A DNA stretch of 64,000 nucleotides, taken from the NCBI GenBank assembly GCA_013289715.1, contig JABCZJ010000004.1, forward strand, positions 124,001 to 188,000, written 5' to 3'. The first letter of the stretch is position 1; each line of letters starts with the position of its first letter. Shown here piece after piece: positions 18,649-27,660 of this stretch. The stretch is from Acidobacteriota bacterium (GTDB lineage: Bacteria; Acidobacteriota; Terriglobia; Acidiferrales; UBA7541). The notes beneath the pieces were generated by a model. That model was not told where the DNA came from. It saw only the letters and a program-made list of their open reading frames with translations, and did no database searches. A program made the position numbers and the translations under genes.

Positions 18649-19188
18649 ATGACTCGAGATGAGATTCAGTTGCTCTACGAATACGACCGCTGGGCGAACA
18701 ACAGGGTTCTGCAAGCGGCCTCGACGCTTGGCGCCGAAGAGTTCACGCGTGACCTTGCAGGCAGCTTCGGTTCGGTGCGAGACACGCTCTTACACATCGT
18801 CGGCAGCGAGTGGGGTTGGCTGACGTGTTGGAAGGATCCGTCCCCCAGCTCCGCGTTCGTCACAGAATTGGTGTGGACGCAACGCGAGGCACTGTTTAAT
18901 GCCAATGCGTTTCCTGACCTCGCTGCAGTGCAGTTAAAGTGGGCGGAAATCGAGAGAGAACAAGTGGAGTTTGTGAATGGCGTGACGGACGAATCCTTGG
19001 CAAGGGTGCTTCCTGTGCGCACAACACAAATCAGCCTGGCGCATCTGATGCAGCATTTGGCGAACCATTCGACCTACCATCGGGGTCAAGTCTCGCTCAT
19101 GATGCGGCAGCTTGGGGCTGAGCCGCTTGCCACGGACTTCGCCATGTTTTTGATGGAGGGCCGCGGCGCGAGAGTCGCTGCGCCGTAG
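18649..19188 (+). CDS. DinB/YfiT-like four-helix-bundle metalloprotein
   Basis: About 179 residues with the DinB-like fold. The metal-binding histidines are visible at TLLHIVGSEW (first helix pair) and LANHSTYHRGQ near the end, giving the usual three-His site. Family members include thiol (bacillithiol/mycothiol) transferases and damage-inducible proteins; the substrate is unknown here. ATG 18649 matches the family N-terminus; GTG 18634 lies only 1 nt after AAAGGAG and is less likely. A second DinB-like gene occurs at 34247-34762. Confidence 0.82.
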   Translation: MTRDEIQLLYEYDRWANNRVLQAASTLGAEEFTRDLAGSFGSVRDTLLHIVGSEWGWLTCWKDPSPSSAFVTELVWTQREALFNANAFPDLAAVQLKWAEIEREQVEFVNGVTDESLARVLPVRTTQISLAHLMQHLANHSTYHRGQVSLMMRQLGAEPLATDFAMFLMEGRGARVAAP

Positions 19189-19350
19189 TTTACTCAAGGA
19201 AGATTTGATCGAGCCGAGAACTGGCTGGCTATTTCCGACCATGCGAATGGCTGCGCTGGATATTTCGATTCGGGGCGCCGCACCGGGTTGGCAGCCGATT
19301 TGACCGCGCCTTGTTTCCTCCGCTAGCATGACTGCGTCCGCACGCACGCC

Positions 19351-21261
19351 ATGGAAGCGATCAAACACGTTATCGTCGGGACTGCCGGGCACATTGACCA
19401 CGGCAAATCCTCGCTTGTGGAGGCGTTGACCGGCACGAATCCCGACCGGCTCGAAGAAGAAAAGCGGCGCGGTATCACTTTGGATTTGGGATTTGCGTTC
19501 CTGGAGCTGGACGGCGTGCGGCTGGGACTGGTGGATGTGCCGGGGCACGAGCGGTTTGTGCGCAACATGCTGGCGGGGGCGGGCGGGATTGACCTGGTGC
19601 TGCTGGTGATCGCGGCGGACGAGGGGAGCAAGCCGCAGACACGCGAGCATTTCGAAATCTGCCGGTTGCTGGGAATTCCGCGCGGAATTATCGCCATTAC
19701 CAAATCCGATCTCGCTGATTCTGATTCGCTGGGACTGGTGCGGCTGGAGATCGAAGAGTTTGTGCGGGGATCGTTCCTGGACGGTGCGCCGATTGTGGCG
19801 GTGAGCGCGCGCAGTGGCGCGGGGCTGGATGAATTGAAGAACGTGCTGCGACGCGCGGCACAAGCAGTGGCGGCGAAAGATGCCACGCAGAATTTTCGTT
19901 TGCCGATTGACCGCTCATTTGCGATGAAGGGATTCGGGACGGTGGTCACCGGGACGCTGATTTCCGGCGCGGTAAAGGTGGAAGACGAAGTGGAGCTGTA
20001 TCCTGCGCGGAAACGGCTGCGTGTTCGCGGGCTGCATTCCGGAGGAAAACAGATCGAGCGCGCCGTCGCGGGGCAGCGCACGGCTGTGAACCTGGCGGGA
20101 ATCGAGCACGAGGAAATCACGCGTGGGATGGTTTTGGCGCCGGCGGGGCTTTTCGAAGCGACGCAGCGCGTGGATGCGCGCGTGACGTTGCTGGATTCCG
20201 CGCCGCCGCTAAAGAATCGCGCGCGGGTGCATTTCCATCAGGGCACGGCGGAAGCGATCGCGGAAGTGATTTTGCTCAATGACGGCGGCGGTGAAGTTGC
20301 GGCGGGCGGGTCGGTGTTTGCACAATTGCGGCTCGACCAGCCTTTGCTGCTGCTTCCAGGCGATCGCTTCGTCCTGCGACGGTTTTCGCCGGTGGTGACG
20401 ATTGGCGGCGGCACGGTGTTGGACGCTCGGGCCCCGCGGCACAAACGCCTAGACGCGACGGTCGCACCGTTCCTGGTCGTGATGGAAAACGGCAAACGGG
20501 AGGAAATTCTGGGCGCGCTGGTGGAAGCGGTGCCGCGCGGGCTGACGCTTGCCGAGATCTTGGCTCGGACGGGATGGATCGACTCGGAGACGCGCGCGGC
20601 GTCGGAAAAATTGGCAGCCGCGAAACGCGTGAGGATATTGGGAAGCGCGCCGATTGTCGTGGCTCCGGCACAGGCCGTCACAGATTGCGCCGTGGCGATT
20701 CGCAAGGCCGTAGAGACTTTTCATGGCGCGAATCCCCTATCGCCGGGGATTCCGAAACCGGAATTGCGCGCGCGGGCGGGGCGAGCGCGAGCGGAAATTT
20801 TCGAAGCGGCGCTGGGTGATTTGGTGGCGGCGCGAGCGGTGGTGACGGCTGGAGATCTGGTGAGCCAGGCCGGACGCGAGATCACTCTTTCGACGGAGGA
20901 GACGCGCGCCAAGGAATTGATCGAGCGCGAATTCGAAAGCGCGGGGCTCACCGTGCCGGGGCTTGCCGGCGTGCTAGCCAAGTTGCCGGTGGATGCGGCG
21001 CGCGCGCAGAAAATTCTGCAGATTCTGCTGCGCGAAAAAGTGCTGGTGAAGATTTCCAGCGATTTGGTGTTTCACCGGAGCACGCTGCAACGCCTGCGCG
21101 AAATGCTGGCGAAATATCGCAAGGAACGCGGCGCGCGGCTGCCAATCACTGCATTTAAGGAACTTACGGGCATCACACGCAAATACGCCATCCCGCTGCT
21201 GGAGCACCTGGACCGCGAGCAGGTAACGCGGCGGGCGGGGGACGAGCGTGTTATACTTTGA
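19351..21261 (+). CDS. selB: Selenocysteine-specific elongation factor SelB
   Basis: Delivers selenocysteyl-tRNA(Sec) to UGA codons by binding a SECIS hairpin in the mRNA. The 636-residue protein starts with the GTPase motif [12 protein letters not shown], has [12 protein letters not shown] (switch I), [12 protein letters not shown] (G3) and TKSD (G4), then beta-barrel domains and C-terminal winged-helix modules that bind SECIS RNA. The length fits SelB (E. coli ~614). No selA, selD or selC was found nearby. It makes selenoprotein synthesis likely in this organism and supports reading the TGA in the peroxiredoxin at 32808-33272 as selenocysteine. Confidence 0.95.
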   Translation: MEAIKHVIVGTAGHIDHGKSSLVEALTGTNPDRLEEEKRRGITLDLGFAFLELDGVRLGLVDVPGHERFVRNMLAGAGGIDLVLLVIAADEGSKPQTREHFEICRLLGIPRGIIAITKSDLADSDSLGLVRLEIEEFVRGSFLDGAPIVAVSARSGAGLDELKNVLRRAAQAVAAKDATQNFRLPIDRSFAMKGFGTVVTGTLISGAVKVEDEVELYPARKRLRVRGLHSGGKQIERAVAGQRTAVNLAGIEHEEITRGMVLAPAGLFEATQRVDARVTLLDSAPPLKNRARVHFHQGTAEAIAEVILLNDGGGEVAAGGSVFAQLRLDQPLLLLPGDRFVLRRFSPVVTIGGGTVLDARAPRHKRLDATVAPFLVVMENGKREEILGALVEAVPRGLTLAEILARTGWIDSETRAASEKLAAAKRVRILGSAPIVVAPAQAVTDCAVAIRKAVETFHGANPLSPGIPKPELRARAGRARAEIFEAALGDLVAARAVVTAGDLVSQAGREITLSTEETRAKELIEREFESAGLTVPGLAGVLAKLPVDAARAQKILQILLREKVLVKISSDLVFHRSTLQRLREMLAKYRKERGARLPITAFKELTGITRKYAIPLLEHLDREQVTRRAGDERVIL

Positions 21262-21351
21262 AGGATTGGGGTCCGAAGGGCGAATCGGAAGCAGCCGCGG
21301 CGTCGTGAGCTGCGATTTGGTGTCCAGAAAAGTCTGGAAGGCAGGTGAGTT

Positions 21352-21585
21352 ATGGAAGCATTGAGTCCGTTTCATTTGATAATTATTCTCGCGGTGATCG
21401 TGCTGCTGTTCGGCGGAAAGAAAATTCCCGAAGTGATGCGCGGACTGGGCGAGGGCATCCGCAACTTTAAGGATGGCATGAACGCGCCGCATCCGAGTTC
21501 GCCGAGCGCGAACCCACCGGCAAATCCCCCGGCCGCGGCGCCTACTGTGCCGCCGACGCCGGCAGCGACGGAAGAGAAGAAGTAG
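21352..21585 (+). CDS. tatA: Twin-arginine translocase subunit TatA/E
   Basis: A 77-residue protein with one N-terminal helix ([22 protein letters not shown]) followed by the amphipathic helix [14 protein letters not shown] and a Pro/Ala-rich tail, the standard TatA layout with the FGGKKIPE hinge. It forms the protein-conducting pore for folded Tat substrates; the GH127-like protein at 6665-8665 is a candidate substrate. The ATG has AGGTGA upstream. tatB and tatC are not in the window. Confidence 0.92.
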   Translation: MEALSPFHLIIILAVIVLLFGGKKIPEVMRGLGEGIRNFKDGMNAPHPSSPSANPPANPPAAAPTVPPTPAATEEKK

Positions 21586-21630
21586 CGGCTTAGTTTGTAC
21601 CGCGCGAAATTTGGATCTTGAGGTGTTGTG

Positions 21631-21670
21631 ACGGCGGTCCCGCTTTGCGGGACCGCCGTTTTCTTTTTTT
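21631..21670 (+). terminator. Intrinsic terminator after tatA
   Basis: A perfect 13-bp stem ACGGCGGTCCCGC (21631-21643) / GCGGGACCGCCGT (21647-21659), with a TTT loop, is followed by TTTTCTTTTTTT. It lies between tatA and the convergent maf gene, with the T-run on the plus strand. Confidence 0.9.
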
Positions 21671-21687
21671 GCGCCGGGCCGCGACGG

Positions 21688-22281
21688 CTACGATCGGCCG
21701 TCTTCTTTCCAGCCGAGCGATTGCAGGGTGGTCCAGAGGCGGGAGAGCGGCAAGCCGAGCACGTTGAAATAGCAGCCTTCGATGCGCGTGGCAAATCTTC
21801 CGGCAATGCCTTGAATTCCGTACGCTCCGGCCTTATCGAACGGCTCGCCGGTCTGAATGTAGCTTTCGATTTCCTCTTTTGACATTTTCAGGAATTCGAC
21901 GCGCGTTTTTTCGACGTGCAGGGCTTCTTTGGCGGCGGGAACGTTTATTACGCAGAGTGCGGTGAGGACTTCGTGGGTTTTGCCGTTGAACAGGCTCAGC
22001 ATGCGGCGAGCGTCTGCGGCATCTTCGGGTTTGGCGAGAATCTGGCCCTCGGCCACGACGGTCGTGTCCGCGGCGATCACGATGGCGCGCTCAGCTGCTG
22101 CGCGCGCTGGTTCGGAGATGGCGCGCGCTTTGGCTTGCGCGACGCGGCGGACGTAATTTTCGGCAGATTCGTGCGGCAGGCGCGTTTCGTCGACATCGGC
22201 TGGGCGGACTTCAAACACGAACCCGGCATTGCGCAGGACCTCCGCGCGGCGCGGCGAAGAGGATGCGAGGATCAGCTTCAT
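21688..22281 (-). CDS. maf: Maf-family nucleoside triphosphate pyrophosphatase
   Basis: 197 residues. The N-terminus MKLILASSSPRRAEVLR holds the conserved SSSPRR loop; DTTVVAEGQILAKPED and TGEPFDKAGAYGIQG complete the Maf signature. The YhdE-type family hydrolyses dTTP/UTP and modified nucleotides, and is linked to septum formation in Bacillus. ATG 22281 is selected because the family begins here; a longer frame to 22365 runs through an operator-like palindrome. Its end is convergent with tatA. Confidence 0.9.
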   Translation of the reverse strand: MKLILASSSPRRAEVLRNAGFVFEVRPADVDETRLPHESAENYVRRVAQAKARAISEPARAAAERAIVIAADTTVVAEGQILAKPEDAADARRMLSLFNGKTHEVLTALCVINVPAAKEALHVEKTRVEFLKMSKEEIESYIQTGEPFDKAGAYGIQGIAGRFATRIEGCYFNVLGLPLSRLWTTLQSLGWKEDGRS

Positions 22282-22302
22282 GAGAAAAACGTAACACAGA
22301 AC

Positions 22303-22322
22303 ACCTGTACTTCTGTACAGGT
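22303..22322. promoter_or_regulatory. Operator-like palindrome upstream of maf
   Basis: ACCTGTAC-TTCT-GTACAGGT is a perfect 8+8 inverted repeat starting 21 bp before the maf start codon, overlapping a second imperfect palindrome (ACAGGTTGCAACTGT, 22318-22332). Position and symmetry suit a dimeric repressor; the regulator is not identified. The rest of the 22282-22689 gap holds only the small frame at 22508. Confidence 0.4.
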
Positions 22323-22507
22323 TGCAACTGTGCGACAGGGACGTGGCGGATTGTACGCAGGCCAACGTGTCCGGCGTGGCGGAGGGTAGCGAGATAGTCT
22401 AGGCTGGTAAGGCCGATGATGTGCCGCAGGATTGTGTCGTAACGAGCCGGCGTCGCGGTTCTATATTTAGGCAGCAGTCCACCTGCACGTAAGTGAGAGA
22501 AGCGAAA

Positions 22508-22630
22508 ATGGGTTTCCTGTTCTATGCGAGTTTCGTGAGATTTGTGCTGGAAGGCGGCTACGGCCACGTGCTGGCGGAGCGCGCGCGGGTGTGGATGAAG
22601 GCCGCCGGCTTGGTGCTACCGGAGCAGTAG
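22508..22630 (+). CDS. Possible 40-residue small protein
   Basis: ATG 22508 opens a 41-codon frame (MGFLFYASFVRF ... AAGLVLPEQ) with high-GC third positions like neighbouring genes and GAGAGAAG a few bases upstream. It fills an otherwise empty gap before the enoyl-CoA hydratase gene. No family is recognised; it may be chance. Confidence 0.25.
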   Translation: MGFLFYASFVRFVLEGGYGHVLAERARVWMKAAGLVLPEQ

Positions 22631-22689
22631 GAACACTTTCGGATCGCCTACGAACACAGGCAGGTTGTAAGAAACCGAGGACCAAATCG

Positions 22690-23550
22690 ATGCCGATGAC
22701 CAGAGAAGCGCGCGGGGGACGGGGCGTGGATGTGCGTACGCCGGAAATGCTCGGCACGCTGGCGACGCACGCGCCGCGGATCGAAGAATTTCAGTTTGTG
22801 AAGTTCCGCGTGGAGGGCGAAGTGGCCCATATGCGGCTGGATCGCCCCGATCAGAATCTGCTGAATGAGCGGATGCTGATGGAAATCGCGGCGGGCATCA
22901 ATTCCGTCAGCGAAAAGCGGCAAGTGAAACTGGTGTTGCTGGACTCGGCGGGCAAGGCTTTTTCCGGCGGAATTGAGCTGGGCGAATATACGCAGCGGCG
23001 CGTGTTCCAGTTGCTGGACGCTTTTCACAGCGCGTTTGCGGCAATGATGGATACATCGAAACCCGTGGTCGTGGTCGTGAACGGCCCCGCCTACGGTGGT
23101 GGCGCGGAACTGGCGGCGCTGGGCGACCTGGTGATCGCGACGCCCAATGCGCGGTTTGCGCAGCCCGAAATTAAATTGGGAGCGTTTCCGCCGCTCGCCG
23201 CAGCCGTGCTGCCGTATATTCTGGGGCCGAAGATGGCGATGGAGCTGGTGCTGACCGGCGAAGCGATGACCGCGGAACGCGCGCGCGAAGTGGGGCTGGT
23301 GAATTTTCTGGTGCCGGAAGACAAATTGGTGGACAAGGTGGACGAGATTATCGGGCGCGTGACGGCGCAGTCTGGTCCGGTGCTGACCATGGCGAAGAAA
23401 GCGATTCTGGGTAGCCTGGGATTGCCGCTGCGCGACGGCGTGCGCAATTCGATGAAAGTTTTCTTGAATGAGCTGGCTGATTTGGAAGATTCGCAGGAAG
23501 GTTTGCGCGCGCTGGTGGAAAAACGCGCGCCGAAGTGGAAGAACCGGTAG
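22690..23550 (+). CDS. Enoyl-CoA hydratase/isomerase family protein
   Basis: About 286 residues of the crotonase fold. Visible features are SGGIELGEYTQRR (first oxyanion-hole loop), NGPAYGGGAELAALGDLVIA (second loop and CoA-binding turn), and FAQPEIKLGAFPP. The two canonical hydratase glutamates are partly replaced (AYGGGAELAALGD has Glu but the second position is Pro-Glu-Ile), so the reaction cannot be fixed; a 6-oxo-camphor/cyclohexa-1,5-diene type hydratase is possible. ATG 22690 or 22696 are both acceptable starts. It is a single gene. Confidence 0.8.
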   Translation: MPMTREARGGRGVDVRTPEMLGTLATHAPRIEEFQFVKFRVEGEVAHMRLDRPDQNLLNERMLMEIAAGINSVSEKRQVKLVLLDSAGKAFSGGIELGEYTQRRVFQLLDAFHSAFAAMMDTSKPVVVVVNGPAYGGGAELAALGDLVIATPNARFAQPEIKLGAFPPLAAAVLPYILGPKMAMELVLTGEAMTAERAREVGLVNFLVPEDKLVDKVDEIIGRVTAQSGPVLTMAKKAILGSLGLPLRDGVRNSMKVFLNELADLEDSQEGLRALVEKRAPKWKNR

Positions 23551-23597
23551 CGGTGGTCCAGCCGCGTTCCGGGTGGTTGTCGAGCCTGCGCTGAATC

Positions 23598-23948
23598 ATG
23601 GAGGCAACCGAAGCATCGCGCTACTCGGCAGCATGGCGAGACCGCAAACGGCGGATGGTGGTATTTAAAACCGTCCAGTTTCTTTTCTTCCCGATGGTCC
23701 TCGGCGCCGAATTTATCTCTTCGAAGAATCCGTATGCTCGTCTCGGGTCCATTCAGCCGGTATTTCCCGCTTTCTTGAGTTGGTTCCTTGAATACATTCT
23801 TGCTGGGATCTGGCTGAACCGATTCCGGTGTCCGCGGCGCGGTCAGCTTTATTTCTGGAGATTGGAAGGGAAGGGGTCACTAGAGAGGCAGAAGAAGTGG
23901 CGGAACTGCCATCATTGCGGGCTCCAGCAAGACGCAGTGCCGAGTTAG
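23598..23948 (+). CDS. Small membrane zinc-ribbon-like hypothetical protein
   Basis: 116 residues. A basic N-terminus (SAAWRDRKRRMVVFK) precedes a hydrophobic segment, and the C-terminus has FRCPRRGQLYF ... NCHHCGLQQD, a C2C2 zinc ribbon in which the second cysteine of the first knuckle is replaced by Arg. The general type (two short helices plus zinc ribbon) occurs widely among acidobacterial hypotheticals. The ribbon is likely degenerate. No operon partner is evident. Confidence 0.5.
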   Translation: MEATEASRYSAAWRDRKRRMVVFKTVQFLFFPMVLGAEFISSKNPYARLGSIQPVFPAFLSWFLEYILAGIWLNRFRCPRRGQLYFWRLEGKGSLERQKKWRNCHHCGLQQDAVPS

Positions 23949-24128
23949 TGCGAGCTGCGATGTTGGCACGATTCCGGCCGCGACATCATCCATTTTGCCA
24001 TCTCATTGACAGTAAAAGCGCGGACGCATACACTCGCCGAGGACAACTTAGCTGGCTCGGGGTAGCCTTGCGGGCGCGATCGTTGCGCTTGCAGGTAAAA
24101 ATTGAAGTCGGGATGAATTTCAATTTTT

Positions 24129-24245
24129 AGGGAAGGCCGTGAAAATCGGCCACGGTCCCGCCACTGTAATCGGCTGTCGCTGGGATGCGCGCTTTTTTGC
24201 GGCGAGCTCGGCGAATCGGTCGAAAGTCAGGGAACCTACCCGAGC
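24129..24245 (+). ncRNA. Cobalamin riboswitch upstream of btuFCD
   Basis: Contains the conserved cobalamin-aptamer blocks AAGGCCGTGAAAATCGGCC at 24133 onward, CACGGTCCCGCCACTGTAA, and the B12-box-like AAAGTCAGGGAACCTACC near 24223. It senses adenosylcobalamin or a related form and represses the downstream uptake genes. The exact 5' boundary is uncertain; an A/T-rich hairpin (AAAATTGAA ... TTCAATTTT) just before it may belong to the leader. The 23949-24334 interval is otherwise gene-free. Confidence 0.92.
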
Positions 24246-24288
24246 TCGTCGAAGCTGACACTCTCCGCGCGAGAGAGTGTGGCGAGAT

Positions 24289-24315
24289 GCCTCGCTCTAT
24301 TCGCGAGGCTTTTTT
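24289..24315 (+). terminator. Riboswitch-controlled intrinsic terminator
   Basis: GCCTCGC (24289-24295) / GCGAGGC (24303-24309) followed by TTTTTT lies directly after the aptamer and before the btuF start. A competing hairpin ACACTCTC/GAGAGTGT sits at about 24258-24280. This suggests transcription attenuation when cobalamin binds. Confidence 0.8.
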
Positions 24316-24334
24316 ATTGCGCGGGGGGAGTATT

Positions 24335-25429
24335 TTGGCGGCACGGGGAAGGAGACAACGGTTTTTTACGATCGCGCTGACGATCGCTTGTGCGGCGTTC
24401 GCATACGGCGTGCGCAATGCCGGCGCCGCCGACGTGCGCCCGCAACAACGTGCGACGACACCCGCAGATCCAGCGGCGCAAACGGCGGCAAATAAACGCA
24501 CCGTGAAATTGGTGACCGACGAAACGGGCCGGCGCATGGCAATTCCTCTGAATGTGCAGCGGGTGGTGAGTCTGGCGCCGAACCTGACAGAAACAATTTA
24601 CGCGCTGGGGCTGGACGCGAAACTTGTTGGCGACACGACGTTTTGCGATATTCCGCCCGCGGCGAAGGATAAACCGCACGTCGGCTCTACACAGGATCCG
24701 AGCCTGGAAGCGATCGTGGCGCTGCATCCGGACCTGGTGCTGGCGACCACGTCCATCAACCGGGCTCAGACCGCGGACGCGCTGCTGAAGATCGGCGTGC
24801 CGGTGTATACCAGCGATCCGCACACGGTGACGGGAATCCTGAATTCGATCTCGACCATGGCGGATTTGATGGACGCGCGCGAGCAAGGCGCGAACTTAGT
24901 AGCGGAATCGCAGAAACGCCTCGATACGCTGCACGCGGCGTTGCAGGACCGTCCCTTGGCGCACGTGCTTTTTGTGGTGTGGGAAGATCCGTTGATCTCG
25001 ATCGGACAAAATACATTCATCGCGGATGCGTTGCGCTGGGCTGGAGCGGAATCGATTATTGTGGCCAGTCAAAATTGGCCGCAGGTGAGCATGGAAGAAG
25101 TGGTGCGATTACAGCCGGATTACATCGTGCTGACGCCGGACCATCTGGAAGCAGAAACGCACGAGCATGGGGACAATCTGCGCCAGCGGCCGACGTGGAG
25201 CGACTTGCGCGCGGTGAAACTGGGGCACGTGGTGATGGGCAGCGACGAATTCACGCGGCCTGCACCCGGACTGGTGGATGCGATCGAAGCGCTTGCGCAC
25301 GCATTGCACCCGGAAGTTTTCCCGCCGCAAGTGGAAAATGGAAAAGTGAAAATGGAAGACGGCGCGCACTTTTATGCCGCCACAGCGGCGGGAGAATCTT
25401 GGCGGGGGTGCGGCACATGCGCCCGCTGA
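24335..25429 (+). CDS. btuF: Cobalamin ABC transporter substrate-binding protein BtuF
   Basis: About 364 residues; binds B12 or corrinoids in the periplasm and hands them to BtuCD. The mature part starts VKLVTDETGRRMAIPLNVQRVVSLAPNLTETIYALGL, typical of the TroA/helical-backbone class. The frame extends upstream into the riboswitch and terminator, so the start must lie after 24315; TTG 24335 has GGGGAG about 4 nt upstream and gives a clean signal peptide (RRQRFFTIALTIACAAFA). The stop overlaps the btuC start by 13 bp. The C-terminal 40 residues extend past the usual fold. Confidence 0.88.
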   Translation: MAARGRRQRFFTIALTIACAAFAYGVRNAGAADVRPQQRATTPADPAAQTAANKRTVKLVTDETGRRMAIPLNVQRVVSLAPNLTETIYALGLDAKLVGDTTFCDIPPAAKDKPHVGSTQDPSLEAIVALHPDLVLATTSINRAQTADALLKIGVPVYTSDPHTVTGILNSISTMADLMDAREQGANLVAESQKRLDTLHAALQDRPLAHVLFVVWEDPLISIGQNTFIADALRWAGAESIIVASQNWPQVSMEEVVRLQPDYIVLTPDHLEAETHEHGDNLRQRPTWSDLRAVKLGHVVMGSDEFTRPAPGLVDAIEALAHALHPEVFPPQVENGKVKMEDGAHFYAATAAGESWRGCGTCAR

Positions 25430-26442
25430 CGCCGAAACGGATTCTTGCGATCTGCGGGCTGCTGGCGACGATTCTGTTTGTTGCCGTAGTGGTTTCGCTG
25501 CGCGTGGGAGCGTATCCCATCAGCATGCGGGATATCGTGATTACCTTGTTTAACGGCGCGATTGGACGCGGGGACACTTCGGAATTCAACCAGGTGATTT
25601 TTGGATTGCGTTTGCCGCGCATTGCTTTGGGAATTCTGGTGGGCGCATCGCTTTCCACTTCCGGGGCTGGATTTCAGGCGCTGCTGCGCAATCCGCTGGC
25701 CGATCCCTACGTGCTGGGAGTTTCGAGTGGCGCGGCGCTGGGTGCGATGCTCAGCTTGATTATTGCGCCGCACACCGTGGGCGCGATTCAGCTGGCGGCT
25801 TTCATCGGTGCGGCGGCGACGATTGCGGCGGTTTATTTTCTAGGACGGCGCGGCGGGCAGCTGGACAGCGCCACGCTGCTGCTCGCGGGAATTGTGGCGG
25901 CTTCGTTTCTTTCGGCGATCATTATTTTTCTGCTGACTTTGGTGAATGGTCCGGGCTTGCGCAGCATGACGTTCTGGCTGATGGGCGATCTGACGGCGCC
26001 GCCGCCGACACAGAATGTGCTGGGGTGGTTTGGTTTTCTGTATTTTGTTTTTGCAGTGGCGGCGGGGGCGATGTACACGACGTCTTCCGATCTGAATCTG
26101 ATTCTTACCGGCGAACAGGAAGCGGGGCACCTGGGCGTGAATGTGACGCGCGTCAAGCTGGTGGTGTACGTGGCGGCTTCGGTGCTGACGGGCCTGGCGG
26201 TTTCGGTGAGCGGGGCGATTGGATACGTGGGCCTGCTGGTGCCACACGTGATGCGCATGCTTTTCGGCACGGATTACCGGCTGCTGATTCCGACGTCGGC
26301 GATTGGCGGGGCGATTGTGATCGTGCTGGCGGATACGCTGGGGCGCACGATCGTCGCACCAACGGAATTGCCGGTGGGCGCGATGACGGCGCTGGCAGGC
26401 GCGCCGGTATTTATTTACCTGATGCGCCGGAGAATTCGATGA
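25417..26442 (+). CDS. btuC: Cobalamin ABC transporter permease BtuC
   Basis: 341-residue FecCD/BtuC-type permease with about ten helices. Family motifs: LRLPRIALGILVGASLSTSGAGFQALLRNPLADP-type segment near residue 70 and VSGAIGYVGLLVPHVMR near 270, which contacts the ATPase. The ATG at 25417 overlaps btuF. It forms the channel for corrinoid import with BtuD; the riboswitch upstream supports cobalamin rather than siderophore as substrate. Confidence 0.93.
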   Translation: MRPLTPKRILAICGLLATILFVAVVVSLRVGAYPISMRDIVITLFNGAIGRGDTSEFNQVIFGLRLPRIALGILVGASLSTSGAGFQALLRNPLADPYVLGVSSGAALGAMLSLIIAPHTVGAIQLAAFIGAAATIAAVYFLGRRGGQLDSATLLLAGIVAASFLSAIIIFLLTLVNGPGLRSMTFWLMGDLTAPPPTQNVLGWFGFLYFVFAVAAGAMYTTSSDLNLILTGEQEAGHLGVNVTRVKLVVYVAASVLTGLAVSVSGAIGYVGLLVPHVMRMLFGTDYRLLIPTSAIGGAIVIVLADTLGRTIVAPTELPVGAMTALAGAPVFIYLMRRRIR

Positions 26443-27302
26443 ACGCCGGCGCGGAAAACGGAGCGACGGTGGCGCGGCAGCCGGCGCCGTTCGCGCCTCC
26501 GAAGAGCGTGCGTCTGAAAGTGGAGCAGGCCAGCTACGCTTATTCCGCGACGGACCGTTCGGCGCCGAAATTCACGCTGGGGCCGGTGAGCTTCGAAGCG
26601 CAGCAGCGCGAATTGGTGGCGATTCTGGGGCCCAATGCCAGCGGAAAATCCACGCTGCTGAAATTGCTCGCGGGAATGATCAAGCCGTTGTCGGGGCGCG
26701 TGGAAGTGGATGGCACGGAAGTGAGCGAGTTGGAATTGCGCACGCGGGCGCAACAGATCGCGCTGGTGTCGCAGGAAAGCGAACTGCTCTTTCCATTGCG
26801 CGTGTGGGAGTACGTGCTGCAGGGGCGCTATCCCTACGGCAAGAGATTGCGCTTTGAATCGGATGAAGACTGCCTGATGGCCGGAAACGCGCTGGCGCAG
26901 GTGGGTGCGGACGCGTTGCGGGATCGCTGGATGGAGCAGCTTTCCGGGGGCGAGAAGCAGCGTGTGATTCTGGCGCGGGCGCTGGCCCAGCAGCCTTCCC
27001 TGCTGCTGCTGGATGAGCCTACACAGCATTTGGATATCGGTGGCAAAGTGGAATTGCTGCGGCGGCTGCGCCGGCTGGCTGATGAAAATCGCTACACCGT
27101 GGTGGTGGTGACGCACGAATTGAATTTGGCCGCAGAATTTTCCGATCGCATCGCGTTGTTGCACAAGGGCAAGTGCTTGCGCATTGGAGAACCTGCGGAA
27201 GTGTATCAGCAGGATGTGTTAGAAGAAGTGTTCGAAGCGCCGCTGGAAGTGGAGATGCGCTCGAGCGGGCGTCCGCGTGTGATTTTGCGGGGGAGCCACT
27301 AG
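26439..27302 (+). CDS. btuD: Cobalamin ABC transporter ATP-binding protein BtuD
   Basis: 287 residues. Walker A GPNASGKST, Q-loop SQES, signature LSGGEKQR, Walker B LLLLDEP and H-switch VTHE are all present, so the ATPase should be active. The start ATG overlaps the btuC stop as ATGA, giving translational coupling. A ~30-residue Ala/Pro-rich extension precedes the core. It powers corrinoid import with BtuC and BtuF. Confidence 0.93.
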   Translation: MNAGAENGATVARQPAPFAPPKSVRLKVEQASYAYSATDRSAPKFTLGPVSFEAQQRELVAILGPNASGKSTLLKLLAGMIKPLSGRVEVDGTEVSELELRTRAQQIALVSQESELLFPLRVWEYVLQGRYPYGKRLRFESDEDCLMAGNALAQVGADALRDRWMEQLSGGEKQRVILARALAQQPSLLLLDEPTQHLDIGGKVELLRRLRRLADENRYTVVVVTHELNLAAEFSDRIALLHKGKCLRIGEPAEVYQQDVLEEVFEAPLEVEMRSSGRPRVILRGSH

Positions 27303-27358
27303 TTTTTTAGCTGTAAGCGGCGCGTGTGGAATTTTCACGGCGCCGTCCACAATCACCA

Positions 27359-27577
27359 GAGACTCCGCGCACGGGAAGACGGTGAAAAACCGTCGCCGCC
27401 GCGCGACTGTAAGGCGGAATTTTTAAGCGCGCACCACTGTCGGAAGCGAAGGATCGCGGAAGGCCGGCGATTCCGAGCGGAAGATGGGAAGGCCGCGCTG
27501 ATGCCGGGATTTCATCTTCATGATGCATTGCGATGAAATCGGGGCAAGCCGCCAAGCCAGGAGACCGGCGGAGTCTC
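27359..27577 (+). ncRNA. Cobalamin riboswitch upstream of btuB-like receptor
   Basis: P1 is visible as a perfect 10-bp pairing of GAGACTCCGC (27359-27368) with GCGGAGTCTC (27568-27577). Core blocks are GACGGTGAAAAACCGTC, CGCGCGACTGTAAGGCGG and AAGCCAGGAGACCGGC. A variable arm of more than 100 nt sits between them. There is no T-run downstream; instead CTCCC (27633-27637) can pair with GGGAG (27646-27650) beside the AGGAGG Shine-Dalgarno at 27651, so control is probably translational. Confidence 0.93.
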
Positions 27578-27660
27578 AATCCGGATGCGCGAGCGCCTGA
27601 GGCGGCGCGCGCGTTATTGGGACAACCTTCAACTCCCGCGCGAGAGGGAGAGGAGGAAAA

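Noticed and set aside
19189..19350. Search for selC (tRNA-Sec) near selB
   Set aside because: No cloverleaf or T-arm-like sequence was seen in the gaps on either side of selB.
24185..24334. Upstream part of the btuF frame as coding sequence
   Set aside because: It runs through the cobalamin aptamer and its terminator; the signal peptide and Shine-Dalgarno place the start at TTG 24335.
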